From positions 1 to 13,054 of the forward strand of contig JASHSA010000197.1 of assembly GCA_030037035.1 (NCBI GenBank): 13,054 nucleotides of DNA. Direction: 5' to 3'. The stretch is from Thermoplasmata archaeon (GTDB taxonomy: Archaea > Thermoplasmatota > Thermoplasmata > Lutacidiplasmatales > UBA184). Under the pieces are notes generated by a model. The model was not told the origin of the DNA. It saw only the letters and a list, made by a program, of their open reading frames with translations, and searched no databases. Made by a program: the position numbers and the translations under genes. This document shows positions 1 through 6,032 of this stretch, piece by piece. Position 1 is the first letter of the stretch. Every line of letters begins with the position of its first letter.

Positions 1-181
1 GGCGGACCGCGAGGTAGAGGTCGTTCGACGCGACGACCTCGCCTCCGCCGCTGGAGATGTCGAACAGGACGCCCTTGACCCTACGCCGGCCTCGCAGCCC
101 CTTGAGCAGGCGAACGTACGGCTCGACGGAGCGCTCGCGGATCACCCCGCGGAACGGCACGTGGACCAGCAACTCGCGCAC
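1..181 (-). CDS. SppA-like signal peptide peptidase (S49 family), 5' part only
   Basis: Only the first 60 codons lie in the window; the gene continues past the left edge. The translation starts MRELLVHVPFRGVI and continues into a stretch with KGVLFDISSGGGEVVASNDL (about residues 36-55). This matches the SppA/S49 block in which a beta strand ends in an acidic residue followed by a Gly-rich turn (DSPGG in many homologues). Known SppA enzymes are membrane-associated serine peptidases that degrade cleaved signal peptides; the catalytic serine lies further on and is not visible. GTG at 181 is chosen because the frame has a stop at 269-271, no ATG follows it, and a TATA-like element lies about 26-30 bases upstream, fitting a leaderless transcript. 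No N-terminal membrane segment is seen, so this could be a soluble S49 or ClpP-fold relative. Confidence 0.62.
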   Translation of the reverse strand, partial: MRELLVHVPFRGVIRERSVEPYVRLLKGLRGRRRVKGVLFDISSGGGEVVASNDLYLAVR

Positions 182-206
182 GGTCGCCCGGGCGCAGGCC
201 TCGCCG

Positions 207-213
207 CATATAG
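207..213 (-). promoter_or_regulatory. TATA-like box for the SppA-like gene
   Basis: On the minus strand this reads CTATATG inside GC-rich DNA, centred about 29 bases before the GTG at 181. That is the spacing expected for an archaeal TATA box when transcription starts at or next to the start codon. Confidence 0.5.
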
Positions 214-430
214 CGCTCCCGCGGGCGAGGAGGGAGGACGAAGGGGGATCAGCGCCCCGACTCCGACGCTACGGGTGCCGATGCGGCGTACCGTCTCGGT
301 CGCGCCCTCGGACTTCTGGACCCGAACGCCCCCTCGTCCGCGGACCCGTGGAGAGCCGCCGCGCGGCCCGGCACACGGGCTCCCGTCGGAGACGGCAGCT
401 TCTTGTCCCCGACCGAGTGCACCGGAACGC

Positions 431-871
431 ATGGCCGAGCCCCGCGTCGCGGCGGTGTCCCGTTCTGGGACATCCCTCGACGCCGCGCTCGAGCGCTTCG
501 AACGGTTCTCGGCGGGTCTCGTGCGTCTGGAGCCCGCCTCGCTGGAGGAGGTCCGCGAGGAGGTCGAGCGCTTCGCGGCGGAGCTCGAGCGGCATCTCGA
601 CGTGCGACCGCCGGGGAGGCGACGCGGACCTGGGGGGCCCTCCGCCGAGCCCTCGCGGACCGCGCTCCTCGCCCGAGAGCACGAGCGGTTCCGCACGTCG
701 CTCGAGGAGCTCCGCGGGATCGTCGACGTCGTCCTCCGCGACGATCACGGGGGCCACCGCCAGGCGCTCGGCCAGTACGGCCGGATCCTCGCCGAGGCGC
801 TGCGCCTCCACCGTGCGGACGAGCGCGGTCCGGGGCGGCCACGGTCGGACCGGGCCACCGGGCAACGGTAA
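431..871 (+). CDS. small hemerythrin-like (HHE-type) helical protein
   Basis: The gene encodes 146 residues, mostly charged amphipathic helix. The histidine pattern resembles the HHE four-helix fold: H55 near the end of a helix (ELERHLD), an EH pair at 83-84 (REHERFR), H106 and H109, and H127 followed by E131 (LRLHRADE). Hemerythrin-like proteins bind a di-iron centre and sense or carry oxygen or NO. The usual first-helix histidine is not evident and residues 60-75 form a Pro/Gly/Arg-rich linker, so metal binding may be partial or absent. ATG 431 is preferred because the in-frame extension upstream is Pro/Arg-rich and unlike protein. The gene ends 31 bases before rfcS on the same strand. A real gene is likely; the family call is tentative. 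Confidence 0.5.
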   Translation: MAEPRVAAVSRSGTSLDAALERFERFSAGLVRLEPASLEEVREEVERFAAELERHLDVRPPGRRRGPGGPSAEPSRTALLAREHERFRTSLEELRGIVDVVLRDDHGGHRQALGQYGRILAEALRLHRADERGPGRPRSDRATGQR

Positions 872-902
872 AGAGCCGGTCCGTCGAGCGGCGACCGGAA
901 CG

Positions 903-1886
903 ATGCCCGACCGAGCCGGCGAGGCGATCTGGGTCGAGAAGTACCGTCCGGCGTCGCTCGCCGAGATGGCCGGTCAGGAGGCGATCGTCCCGCTCCTGAA
1001 GTCGTACGCAGAAAAGCACTCGATGCCCCACCTGCTCTTCGCGGGGCCGCCCGGCACCGGGAAGACGACCGCCGCGCTCGCGCTCGCCCGCGACCTCTTC
1101 GGGCCCGAGTGGCGGCAGAACTTCCTCGAGCTGAACGCCTCGGACGAGCGGGGGATCGACACCGTCCGCACGACGATCAAGCAGTACGCCCGTACGGCAC
1201 CGCTCGGGGCCGTCGGCTTCAAGATCCTCTTCCTCGACGAGGCCGACAACCTGACCCAGGAGGCGCAGGCGTCGCTCCGCCGGATGATGGAGCGCTACTC
1301 GGCGTCGTGCCGGTTCATCCTCTCGTGCAACTACTCTTCCCGGATCATCGAGCCGATCCAGTCCCGGTGCGCCGTCTTCCGGTTCCGCGCCTACCGGCCG
1401 GAGGCGGTCCGCCGCCAGCTCGAGAAGGTCGCCGCCGCCGAGCACCGCACCGTCAGCGAGGACGCCTACGAGGCGATCCTCGCGGCGAGCGGGGGCGACA
1501 TGCGCCGGGCGACGAACCTCCTCCAGCTCGCCGGGACCCACACGGCGACGGTCACGGCGGCGACGCTCGCCGAGTACGCGACCGCTCCCCTCCGCCGCGA
1601 GGTCGAGGGGATGCTGGCGGCGGCGTTCTCGGGGAACTTCCGGGACGCCCGGGAACGCCTCTACGCCCTCTTCGTCGAACGCGGCGCGGCCGGCGAGGAG
1701 ATCCTGCGGGCGATCCACAGCTACCTGCCCGACGTTCCCGAGACGGTCCTCCCGGCCCGGGAGAAGGTCCGGCTCCTCGAGTTCCTGGGGGAGGTCGACT
1801 TCCGGCTCGCTCAGGGCGCCTCCGACCGCATCCAGCTCGAGGCGGTCCTCGCGCACGTCGCCCTCGGCTCGTCGCGGGTCGGGTGA
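903..1886 (+). CDS. rfcS: replication factor C small subunit (clamp loader ATPase)
   Basis: The product has 327 residues, the normal length for archaeal RfcS. As an AAA+ ATPase it forms, with RfcL, the complex that opens the PCNA sliding clamp and loads it on primed DNA. Visible motifs are the RFC box near the start (WVEKYRP, 10-16), Walker A (GPPGTGKTT, 48-56), the RFC signature NASDERG (78-84), Walker B (LFLDEAD, 109-115), sensor 1 (SCNYSSRI, 141-148) and the SRC arginine-finger motif (154-156). The C-terminal third is the expected helical collar. ATG 903 is chosen because WVEKYRP normally lies about 10 residues from the start; the longer open frame upstream is Arg/Pro-rich noise. moaC follows 4 bases after the stop, suggesting co-transcription. 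RfcL is not in this window. Confidence 0.96.
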   Translation: MPDRAGEAIWVEKYRPASLAEMAGQEAIVPLLKSYAEKHSMPHLLFAGPPGTGKTTAALALARDLFGPEWRQNFLELNASDERGIDTVRTTIKQYARTAPLGAVGFKILFLDEADNLTQEAQASLRRMMERYSASCRFILSCNYSSRIIEPIQSRCAVFRFRAYRPEAVRRQLEKVAAAEHRTVSEDAYEAILAASGGDMRRATNLLQLAGTHTATVTAATLAEYATAPLRREVEGMLAAAFSGNFRDARERLYALFVERGAAGEEILRAIHSYLPDVPETVLPAREKVRLLEFLGEVDFRLAQGASDRIQLEAVLAHVALGSSRVG

Positions 1887-1890
1887 GGCG

Positions 1891-2337
1891 GTGGCGCGCC
1901 AGGTCGATGTCGGCCGGAAGCCCGAACAAGCGCGCCGCGCCGTCGCGGTCGGGGAGCTCTCTCTCGGCGCCGCCACCCGGAGCGCGGTCCGGCGCCACGC
2001 CGTGGAGAAAGGCGACCCGATCGCGGCGGGCGAGCTCGCCGGCCTCCTCGCGATGAAGCGGACGAGCGAGCTGATCCCGCACTGCCACACCGTCCGTCTC
2101 ACCGCCAGCCGCGTCGACCTCGCGGTGAGCGCGCGGGGGGTGCGGGCCACCGCCGAGGCGTCCGCGATCGACCGCACCGGCGTCGAGATGGAGGCGCTCG
2201 TCGGCGCGACGGTCGCCCTCCTGACCGTCTGGGACATGGTCAAGTACCTCGAGAAGGATGCGCGCGGGCTCTACCCGCGCACGCGCCTCGGGCCGGTGCG
2301 GGTCGAGTCGAAGGTGAAGGGAGGGGAACGACGATGA
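1891..2337 (+). CDS. moaC: cyclic pyranopterin monophosphate synthase MoaC
   Basis: The 148-residue product matches the full length of MoaC, which acts after MoaA to make cyclic pyranopterin monophosphate, the first stable intermediate of molybdopterin (Mo or W cofactor) synthesis. Diagnostic segments are QVDVGRKP (4-11), EKGDPIAAGELAGLLAMKRT (39-58), SELIPHCHTVRL (59-70, the histidine loop), DRTGVEMEAL (94-103) and TVWDMVKYLEKD (112-123). D115 and K118 in the last segment fit the conserved active-site Asp/Lys pair. The start is GTG at 1891, four bases after the rfcS stop, and places the VDV motif at the usual distance from the N-terminus. The last base of the gene is also the third base of the moaB ATG. 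Enzymes for the other steps are not in the window. Confidence 0.95.
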   Translation: MARQVDVGRKPEQARRAVAVGELSLGAATRSAVRRHAVEKGDPIAAGELAGLLAMKRTSELIPHCHTVRLTASRVDLAVSARGVRATAEASAIDRTGVEMEALVGATVALLTVWDMVKYLEKDARGLYPRTRLGPVRVESKVKGGERR

Positions 2338-2855
2338 GCACGGAGCCGGTCCCACCGGCCGGACGACACCATCTCGGCGGGAGCCGCTCGCTCGGCTTCG
2401 GCCTGCTGACCGTCTCCGACACGCACACCGAGGACGACGACCCGTCCGGGAGCCTCGCCCGGCAGCTTCTCGAGGCGGCCGGCCACCACGTGGTGCACCG
2501 TTCGCTGGTCGGGAACTCGGTCGCCGACGTCCGCGAGCGCCTCGAGCCGTGGCTCGGCGAGCCGAAGGTCGAGGCCGCGATCACCATCGGCGGCACCGGG
2601 GCGAGCTCGCGGGACCTGACCGTCAACGCCCTGGAGACGATGGGGGGCCGCCGCCTGGACGGCTTCGGGGAGATCTACCGTTCCCTGAGCTTCGCCGAGG
2701 TCGGTCCGCTCGCGATCATCAGCCGCGCCGGGCTCTACGTCCTCCAGGGGAAGCCGGTCTTCGCCCTCCCCGGGAGCGAGCGGGCCGTCCGCACGGCGAT
2801 CGAGAAGCTGATCGTCCCCGCGACGGTCCACCTGGTCGAGGAGCTCGAGCGCTAG
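2334..2855 (+). CDS. moaB: molybdenum cofactor biosynthesis protein MoaB/MogA family
   Basis: The 173-residue product belongs to the MoCF (MoaB/MogA) fold, which adenylylates molybdopterin before metal insertion. Motifs are LTVSDTHTEDDDPSG (25-39), the substrate loop AITIGGTGASSRD (82-94), LDGFGEIYRSLSF (108-120), SRAGL (130-134) and FALPGSERAV (143-152). The first 19 residues are an extension before the core strand. The usual RDVTPEA after the glycine loop is RDLTVNA here, a mild departure. ATG 2334 overlaps the moaC TGA (ATGA) and follows a purine-rich GGAGGGG about 6 bases upstream, so translational coupling is likely. The TAG stop is shared as a palindromic CTAG with the convergent gene. 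Whether it acts as MoaB or MogA cannot be told from sequence alone. Confidence 0.93.
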   Translation: MSTEPVPPAGRHHLGGSRSLGFGLLTVSDTHTEDDDPSGSLARQLLEAAGHHVVHRSLVGNSVADVRERLEPWLGEPKVEAAITIGGTGASSRDLTVNALETMGGRRLDGFGEIYRSLSFAEVGPLAIISRAGLYVLQGKPVFALPGSERAVRTAIEKLIVPATVHLVEELER

Positions 2856-3670
2856 CGGCTCCCCGCGCGGATCGCGAGGGCGCCCATCGGCGGCGGGCCC
2901 GGGTCGAGGATCTGCGGGGGAACGCCCTGGCGCTCGCAGAACTCGGCCCACGCCGGTCCCGCGTCGACCCGGTGGGCGAGCAGGATCCCCCGCGGGGAGA
3001 GCGCGTCCCACGCCGCCCTCAGCTCGAAGCGGCCCCGCGCCGCCTCGGGGCCGTTGTCGTACAGGAACAGGTCGACCCGGGAGGTCGAGCTGAGGATCTC
3101 GCGCAGCCGATCCTCGCTGTTGCCGAGCGCGAGCGTCCAGCGCCCGCGCAGCGCGGGCGGCACGAACTGGCCGACCGAGACGTCATGGACCGCGCTGGGA
3201 CGGCCGGCGGTCGGCCCCGGACCGAGCGAGACGAGGCTCCCGCGGCCCGCGGCGGCGAGCGCGGCGAGGATCCAGGCGGTCGAGTAGCCGGGGCGGACCC
3301 CGGTCTCGACCAGGCGGTCCGGCGCGGCCGCGCGCACGAGGAGGTAGAGGAGCGCCCCCTGGGGGAGCTCGTGCGTGAACGCGAGTCCCGCGCCGCGCCG
3401 CAGCAGGACGTCGGCGAGGTCGCTGTCGCGGAGCTCGCGCCGGTAGCGTTGGAGCTCCGCGTCGCTCACCCCGGTGAGCCGACGCACCCGGTCGAGCGAG
3501 GCGGAGCGCAGGAACAGCATCCGCTGGCGGATCGCCTTGCGGGCGGCGGGCGAGAGGACCGCCGTACGGCTCGCCGACGTGCCGAGCCGCGGCACGGTGT
3601 CGCCCTCGTGAGCGCCCAGGTCGGAGAGGTTCGGCCCGGCGAGCGGCCGGCCGGCGCCCAGGTTGCTCAC
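2852..3670 (-). CDS. class I SAM-dependent methyltransferase-fold protein (Methyltransf_24-like)
   Basis: The product has 272 residues. Residues 1-45 look disordered, 45-100 are a helical region, and 120-236 resemble a Rossmann methyltransferase: VETGVRPGYSTAWILAAL (121-138) as the SAM-binding motif I, a strand LVSLG (146-150), RVDLFLYDNG (198-207) and LSPRGILLAHRVD (224-236). Two positions usually acidic in this family differ: the strand II acidic residue is G150 (LVSLG, not LVSLD) and the usual HD after the last strand is HR (H233-R234). SAM binding or activity may therefore be altered; the substrate is unknown. The start is GTG 3670, supported by a TATA-like element about 27 bases upstream. 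The gene faces moaB tail to tail and is divergent from thioredoxin. Confidence 0.75.
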   Translation of the reverse strand: MSNLGAGRPLAGPNLSDLGAHEGDTVPRLGTSASRTAVLSPAARKAIRQRMLFLRSASLDRVRRLTGVSDAELQRYRRELRDSDLADVLLRRGAGLAFTHELPQGALLYLLVRAAAPDRLVETGVRPGYSTAWILAALAAAGRGSLVSLGPGPTAGRPSAVHDVSVGQFVPPALRGRWTLALGNSEDRLREILSSTSRVDLFLYDNGPEAARGRFELRAAWDALSPRGILLAHRVDAGPAWAEFCERQGVPPQILDPGPPPMGALAIRAGSR

Positions 3671-3691
3671 GCCGAGACCATACCGTTCGTC

Positions 3692-3700
3692 CCAGATATG
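3692..3700 (-). promoter_or_regulatory. TATA-like box for the methyltransferase gene
   Basis: The minus strand reads CATATCTGG, with ATAT centred about 27 bases before GTG 3670. This is the leaderless spacing and the reason for choosing that start. Confidence 0.45.
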
Positions 3701-3778
3701 GTTCTCCCCCTCGGCCGGGGCGGACGCCCCCGGCGCGACGGGCGACGCGGGCGCTCGGTGGCTCCGGCACCATCAACT

Positions 3779-3789
3779 CTTTTAATAAT
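3779..3789 (+). promoter_or_regulatory. TATA box of the thioredoxin gene
   Basis: CTTTTAATAAT is the strongest AT-rich element in this divergent intergenic region. Its centre is about 35 bases before ATG 3820, which predicts a very short leader of about 8 bases that contains GAGGG. Confidence 0.7.
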
Positions 3790-3819
3790 GGAAATCCCTG
3801 AAACACGCCGAGGGCATTC

Positions 3820-4137
3820 ATGGCGGTGCGCGAGATCGGAAGCACGGACTTCGACAAGTTCACGTCAGCGACGCCGGCCGCGGTCGTCGACGTCTGGGCT
3901 CCCTGGTGCGGCCCGTGCCGGGTCGTCTCGCCGATCGTCGACCGGCTCAGCGAGAAGTACCGGGAGAAGGTGGCGTTCGGCAAGATGAACTCCGACGACA
4001 ACGGCGAGAAGGCCGGCGCCCTCGGCATCATGAGCATCCCGACGCTCCTGCTCTACAAGCAGGGCAAGCTCGTCGACCGGATCGTCGGGGCGTACCCCGA
4101 AGAGGTCATCGACGAGCACGTGCGCCGTCTCCTCTGA
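3820..4137 (+). CDS. trxA: thioredoxin
   Basis: The 105-residue product has the single-domain thioredoxin length. It is a cytosolic protein-disulfide reductase fed by thioredoxin reductase. The active site WCGPC is at 29-33 (C30 and C33), preceded by VVDVWAP (22-28), and the cis-proline loop SIPTLLLYK is at 72-80 (P74). ATG 3820 follows a clear TATA box with a very short leader. There is no signal peptide or membrane segment. The release factor gene follows after 72 bases containing a strong hairpin. The reductase partner is not in the window, and some archaeal homologues act instead as glutaredoxin-like or redoxin partners. Confidence 0.95.
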   Translation: MAVREIGSTDFDKFTSATPAAVVDVWAPWCGPCRVVSPIVDRLSEKYREKVAFGKMNSDDNGEKAGALGIMSIPTLLLYKQGKLVDRIVGAYPEEVIDEHVRRLL

Positions 4138-4146
4138 CTCCACGGC

Positions 4147-4180
4147 CCGGGGAACGGGCGTCCTTCGACGCGTTCCCCGG
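4147..4180 (+). other. strong intergenic RNA hairpin between thioredoxin and aRF1
   Basis: Ten bases at 4147-4156 (CCGGGGAACG) pair perfectly with 4171-4180. After a two-G bulge, CGTC (4159-4162) pairs with GACG (4167-4170) around a CTTC loop, giving 14 base pairs. No T-run follows, so it is not a classical archaeal terminator. It could be a 3' stabiliser, a processing site, or a leader structure 29 bases before the aRF1 start. Confidence 0.5.
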
Positions 4181-4209
4181 CCGGGCTCCTCCGGGCGGGA
4201 GTTCCGTGA

Positions 4210-5502
4210 ATGCCGGTCGAGGCGGAGCCGGACCCGCAGCTCGCGCGCTACACGTTCCAGCGCAAGCTCGCCGAGATCGCCGCGGTCCGGGGCCGGGCCA
4301 CCGAGCTGATCAGCCTCTACGTGCCGCCGGGCAAGCAGATCTCCGACGTCATCGCCTACCTCCGGAACGAGTACGCCCAGAGCTCGAACATCAAGAGCCG
4401 CACGACGCGCAAGAACGTCATGTGGGCGATCGAGTCGCTCATGGGCCGCGTCCGGCAGTTCAAGGAACCGCCCGCGCACGGCGTCGCGTTCTTCGTCGGC
4501 AGCAAGGCGGTCGGCGCCGACAAGTCCGAGCCGGTGACGTTCATCGTCGAGCCTCCGGAACCGCTCAACACCTACCTCTACCGGTGCGACTCGACGTTCT
4601 TCCTCGACCCGCTCGCGTCGATGGTGCACGAGCCGGACCTCTGGGGCCTGATCGTCGTCGACCGCAGCGAGGTGACGCTCGGCTTCCTCCGCGGCAAGCG
4701 CGTCGAGGCGCTGCGGAACAAGCAGTCGCTCGTCCCGAGCAAGCACGGCCGGGGGGGCCAGTCGGCGCACCGCTTCGAGCGGATGATCGAGCACGCAGCC
4801 CACGAGTTCTTCGTGAAGGTCGCCGAGATGGCGGCCGAGCTGTTCCTGCCGCACAAGGACGAGCTCCGGGGGATCCTGCTCGGCGGCCCCGGCGCCACGA
4901 AGGAGTTCTTCTACAAGGAGGGGTTCCTGCAGTACGAGCTGCAGCAGAAGGTCGTCCAGCCGCTCTTCGACACCGGCTACACCGACGAGCACGGGCTGAA
5001 GGAGATGGTCGAGAAGGCGACCCAGACGCTCCACGGCCTCGACCTCACGGAGGAGAAGCGCCTCGTCCAGCGGCTGCTCGCCGAGATCCGCAAGGCGGAG
5101 ACCGGCCTCGCCGCCTACGGGGAACGGGACGTCGTCCACGCCCTGGAGCTGGGCGCGGTCGACACGCTGCTCGTCTCCGACGGGCTCCGCCGCCATCTCG
5201 TGCGCCTGCGGTGCCCGGCGTGCCAGCACGAGCTCTCGCGCAGCGTGCCGGACGAGGAGCTCGACCGCGGCCTGAGCGTCACCTGCCCGCACTGCGGGGC
5301 GGCGACGATGGCGGAGGTCGCGCGGGAGGACTACGTCGAGAGCCTCTTCCGCCGCGCGGTCGAGGCCGGCGGCACGGCGCGCCTCGTCTCCACCGAGAGC
5401 GAGGAAGGGGAGATGCTCGCCCGGGCGTTCGGGGGGGTCGCCGCGCTCCTGCGGTACCCGGTCGCCGCGGGCCCCGCGCTCCGGCCGCGCGCGCAGAGCT
5501 AA
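4210..5502 (+). CDS. prf1: peptide chain release factor aRF1
   Basis: The 430-residue product is close to the usual archaeal aRF1 length. It recognises all three stop codons in the ribosomal A site and triggers peptide release, working with aEF1A and ABCE1. Domain 1 has the stop-codon motifs NIKS (60-63) and YRCDSTF (124-130, the YxCxxxF motif). Domain 2 has the peptidyl-tRNA hydrolysis motif GGQ (182-184) in RGGQSAHRFERM. Domain 3 has two CxxC knuckles (C335/C338 and C359/C362), which probably bind zinc as in many archaeal homologues. ATG 4210 puts the first conserved block, RYTFQRKL, at residue 13, as expected. The stretch after about 415 is Pro/Arg-rich and probably disordered. No clear TATA box precedes it, so read-through from thioredoxin is possible. 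Confidence 0.97.
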   Translation: MPVEAEPDPQLARYTFQRKLAEIAAVRGRATELISLYVPPGKQISDVIAYLRNEYAQSSNIKSRTTRKNVMWAIESLMGRVRQFKEPPAHGVAFFVGSKAVGADKSEPVTFIVEPPEPLNTYLYRCDSTFFLDPLASMVHEPDLWGLIVVDRSEVTLGFLRGKRVEALRNKQSLVPSKHGRGGQSAHRFERMIEHAAHEFFVKVAEMAAELFLPHKDELRGILLGGPGATKEFFYKEGFLQYELQQKVVQPLFDTGYTDEHGLKEMVEKATQTLHGLDLTEEKRLVQRLLAEIRKAETGLAAYGERDVVHALELGAVDTLLVSDGLRRHLVRLRCPACQHELSRSVPDEELDRGLSVTCPHCGAATMAEVAREDYVESLFRRAVEAGGTARLVSTESEEGEMLARAFGGVAALLRYPVAAGPALRPRAQS

Positions 5503-5534
5503 TGGCGCGGGGCGGCTAGTTCTCCGAGAATCCG

Positions 5535-5981
5535 ATGGCGAGCGGACCGGTCCCGAACGCCCCCGCTGGAGCCCCCCCGACCGCAGCGACCGGCGCCCCG
5601 GGCGGCTCGCCCGGCGCCCCGGACCCGACCGTGCGGGAGCTCCTCTCGATCTCGAGAACGCTCGCGCTCGTCTTGGCCGTCGTCGCGGGCCTCCTGTTCC
5701 TCCTGCTGCTCTCGCTCGCGTTCCTGGACGTGCTCCTCGGGCACGGAGCCGGCGGGCTGCTCGCCGCCGGCTACTGCCTCGTCTCCGCCGTCGTGAACTT
5801 CGTCGTCTGGCGCGAGCTCCCGGCGCTGCAGCAGCTCGCCGCCTCCGGCCAGTACGCCCGCCTGCGCGAGCAGCTCCTCGTCTGGGCGGTCCTCGGGATC
5901 GTGTTCTTCTTCGTGGTCGGGGTGCTCCTGCTGTTCGCGTGGGTCAAGGTCGAGGGACGCACGGAGCGCCCCGCGGGCTGA
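5535..5981 (+). CDS. small integral membrane protein with three predicted helices
   Basis: The product has 148 residues. The first 32 are Pro/Ala/Gly-rich and probably disordered. Hydrophobic segments follow at about 42-68, 72-92 and 114-138. Between the last two is an amphipathic stretch ending in SGQYARLREQLLVWAVLGIV. This pattern (a short Gly-Tyr-Ala helix followed by a Trp-containing membrane segment) is one I associate with small uncharacterised archaeal membrane proteins that have one or more such units. No catalytic motif is visible and no function is assigned. It lies 32 bases after aRF1 on the same strand and converges on the next gene with a 51-base gap. Coding is supported by uninterrupted hydrophobic periodicity. 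Confidence 0.72.
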   Translation: MASGPVPNAPAGAPPTAATGAPGGSPGAPDPTVRELLSISRTLALVLAVVAGLLFLLLLSLAFLDVLLGHGAGGLLAAGYCLVSAVVNFVVWRELPALQQLAASGQYARLREQLLVWAVLGIVFFFVVGVLLLFAWVKVEGRTERPAG

Positions 5982-6032
5982 ACCGGACGCGGCGAGGGCG
6001 TGCCGTGCCTCGGCCGACCGCCTTCGGGGACG

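Noticed and set aside
161..430. In-frame N-terminal extension of the hemerythrin-like protein
   Set aside because: The extension is Pro/Arg-rich with no helical pattern and overlaps the SppA-like promoter region; ATG 431 begins the protein-like part.
249..2243. Long minus-strand open frame opposite rfcS and moaC
   Set aside because: It is a GC-rich shadow frame: Arg/Pro/Gly-rich, with no domain, and antisense to two certain genes.
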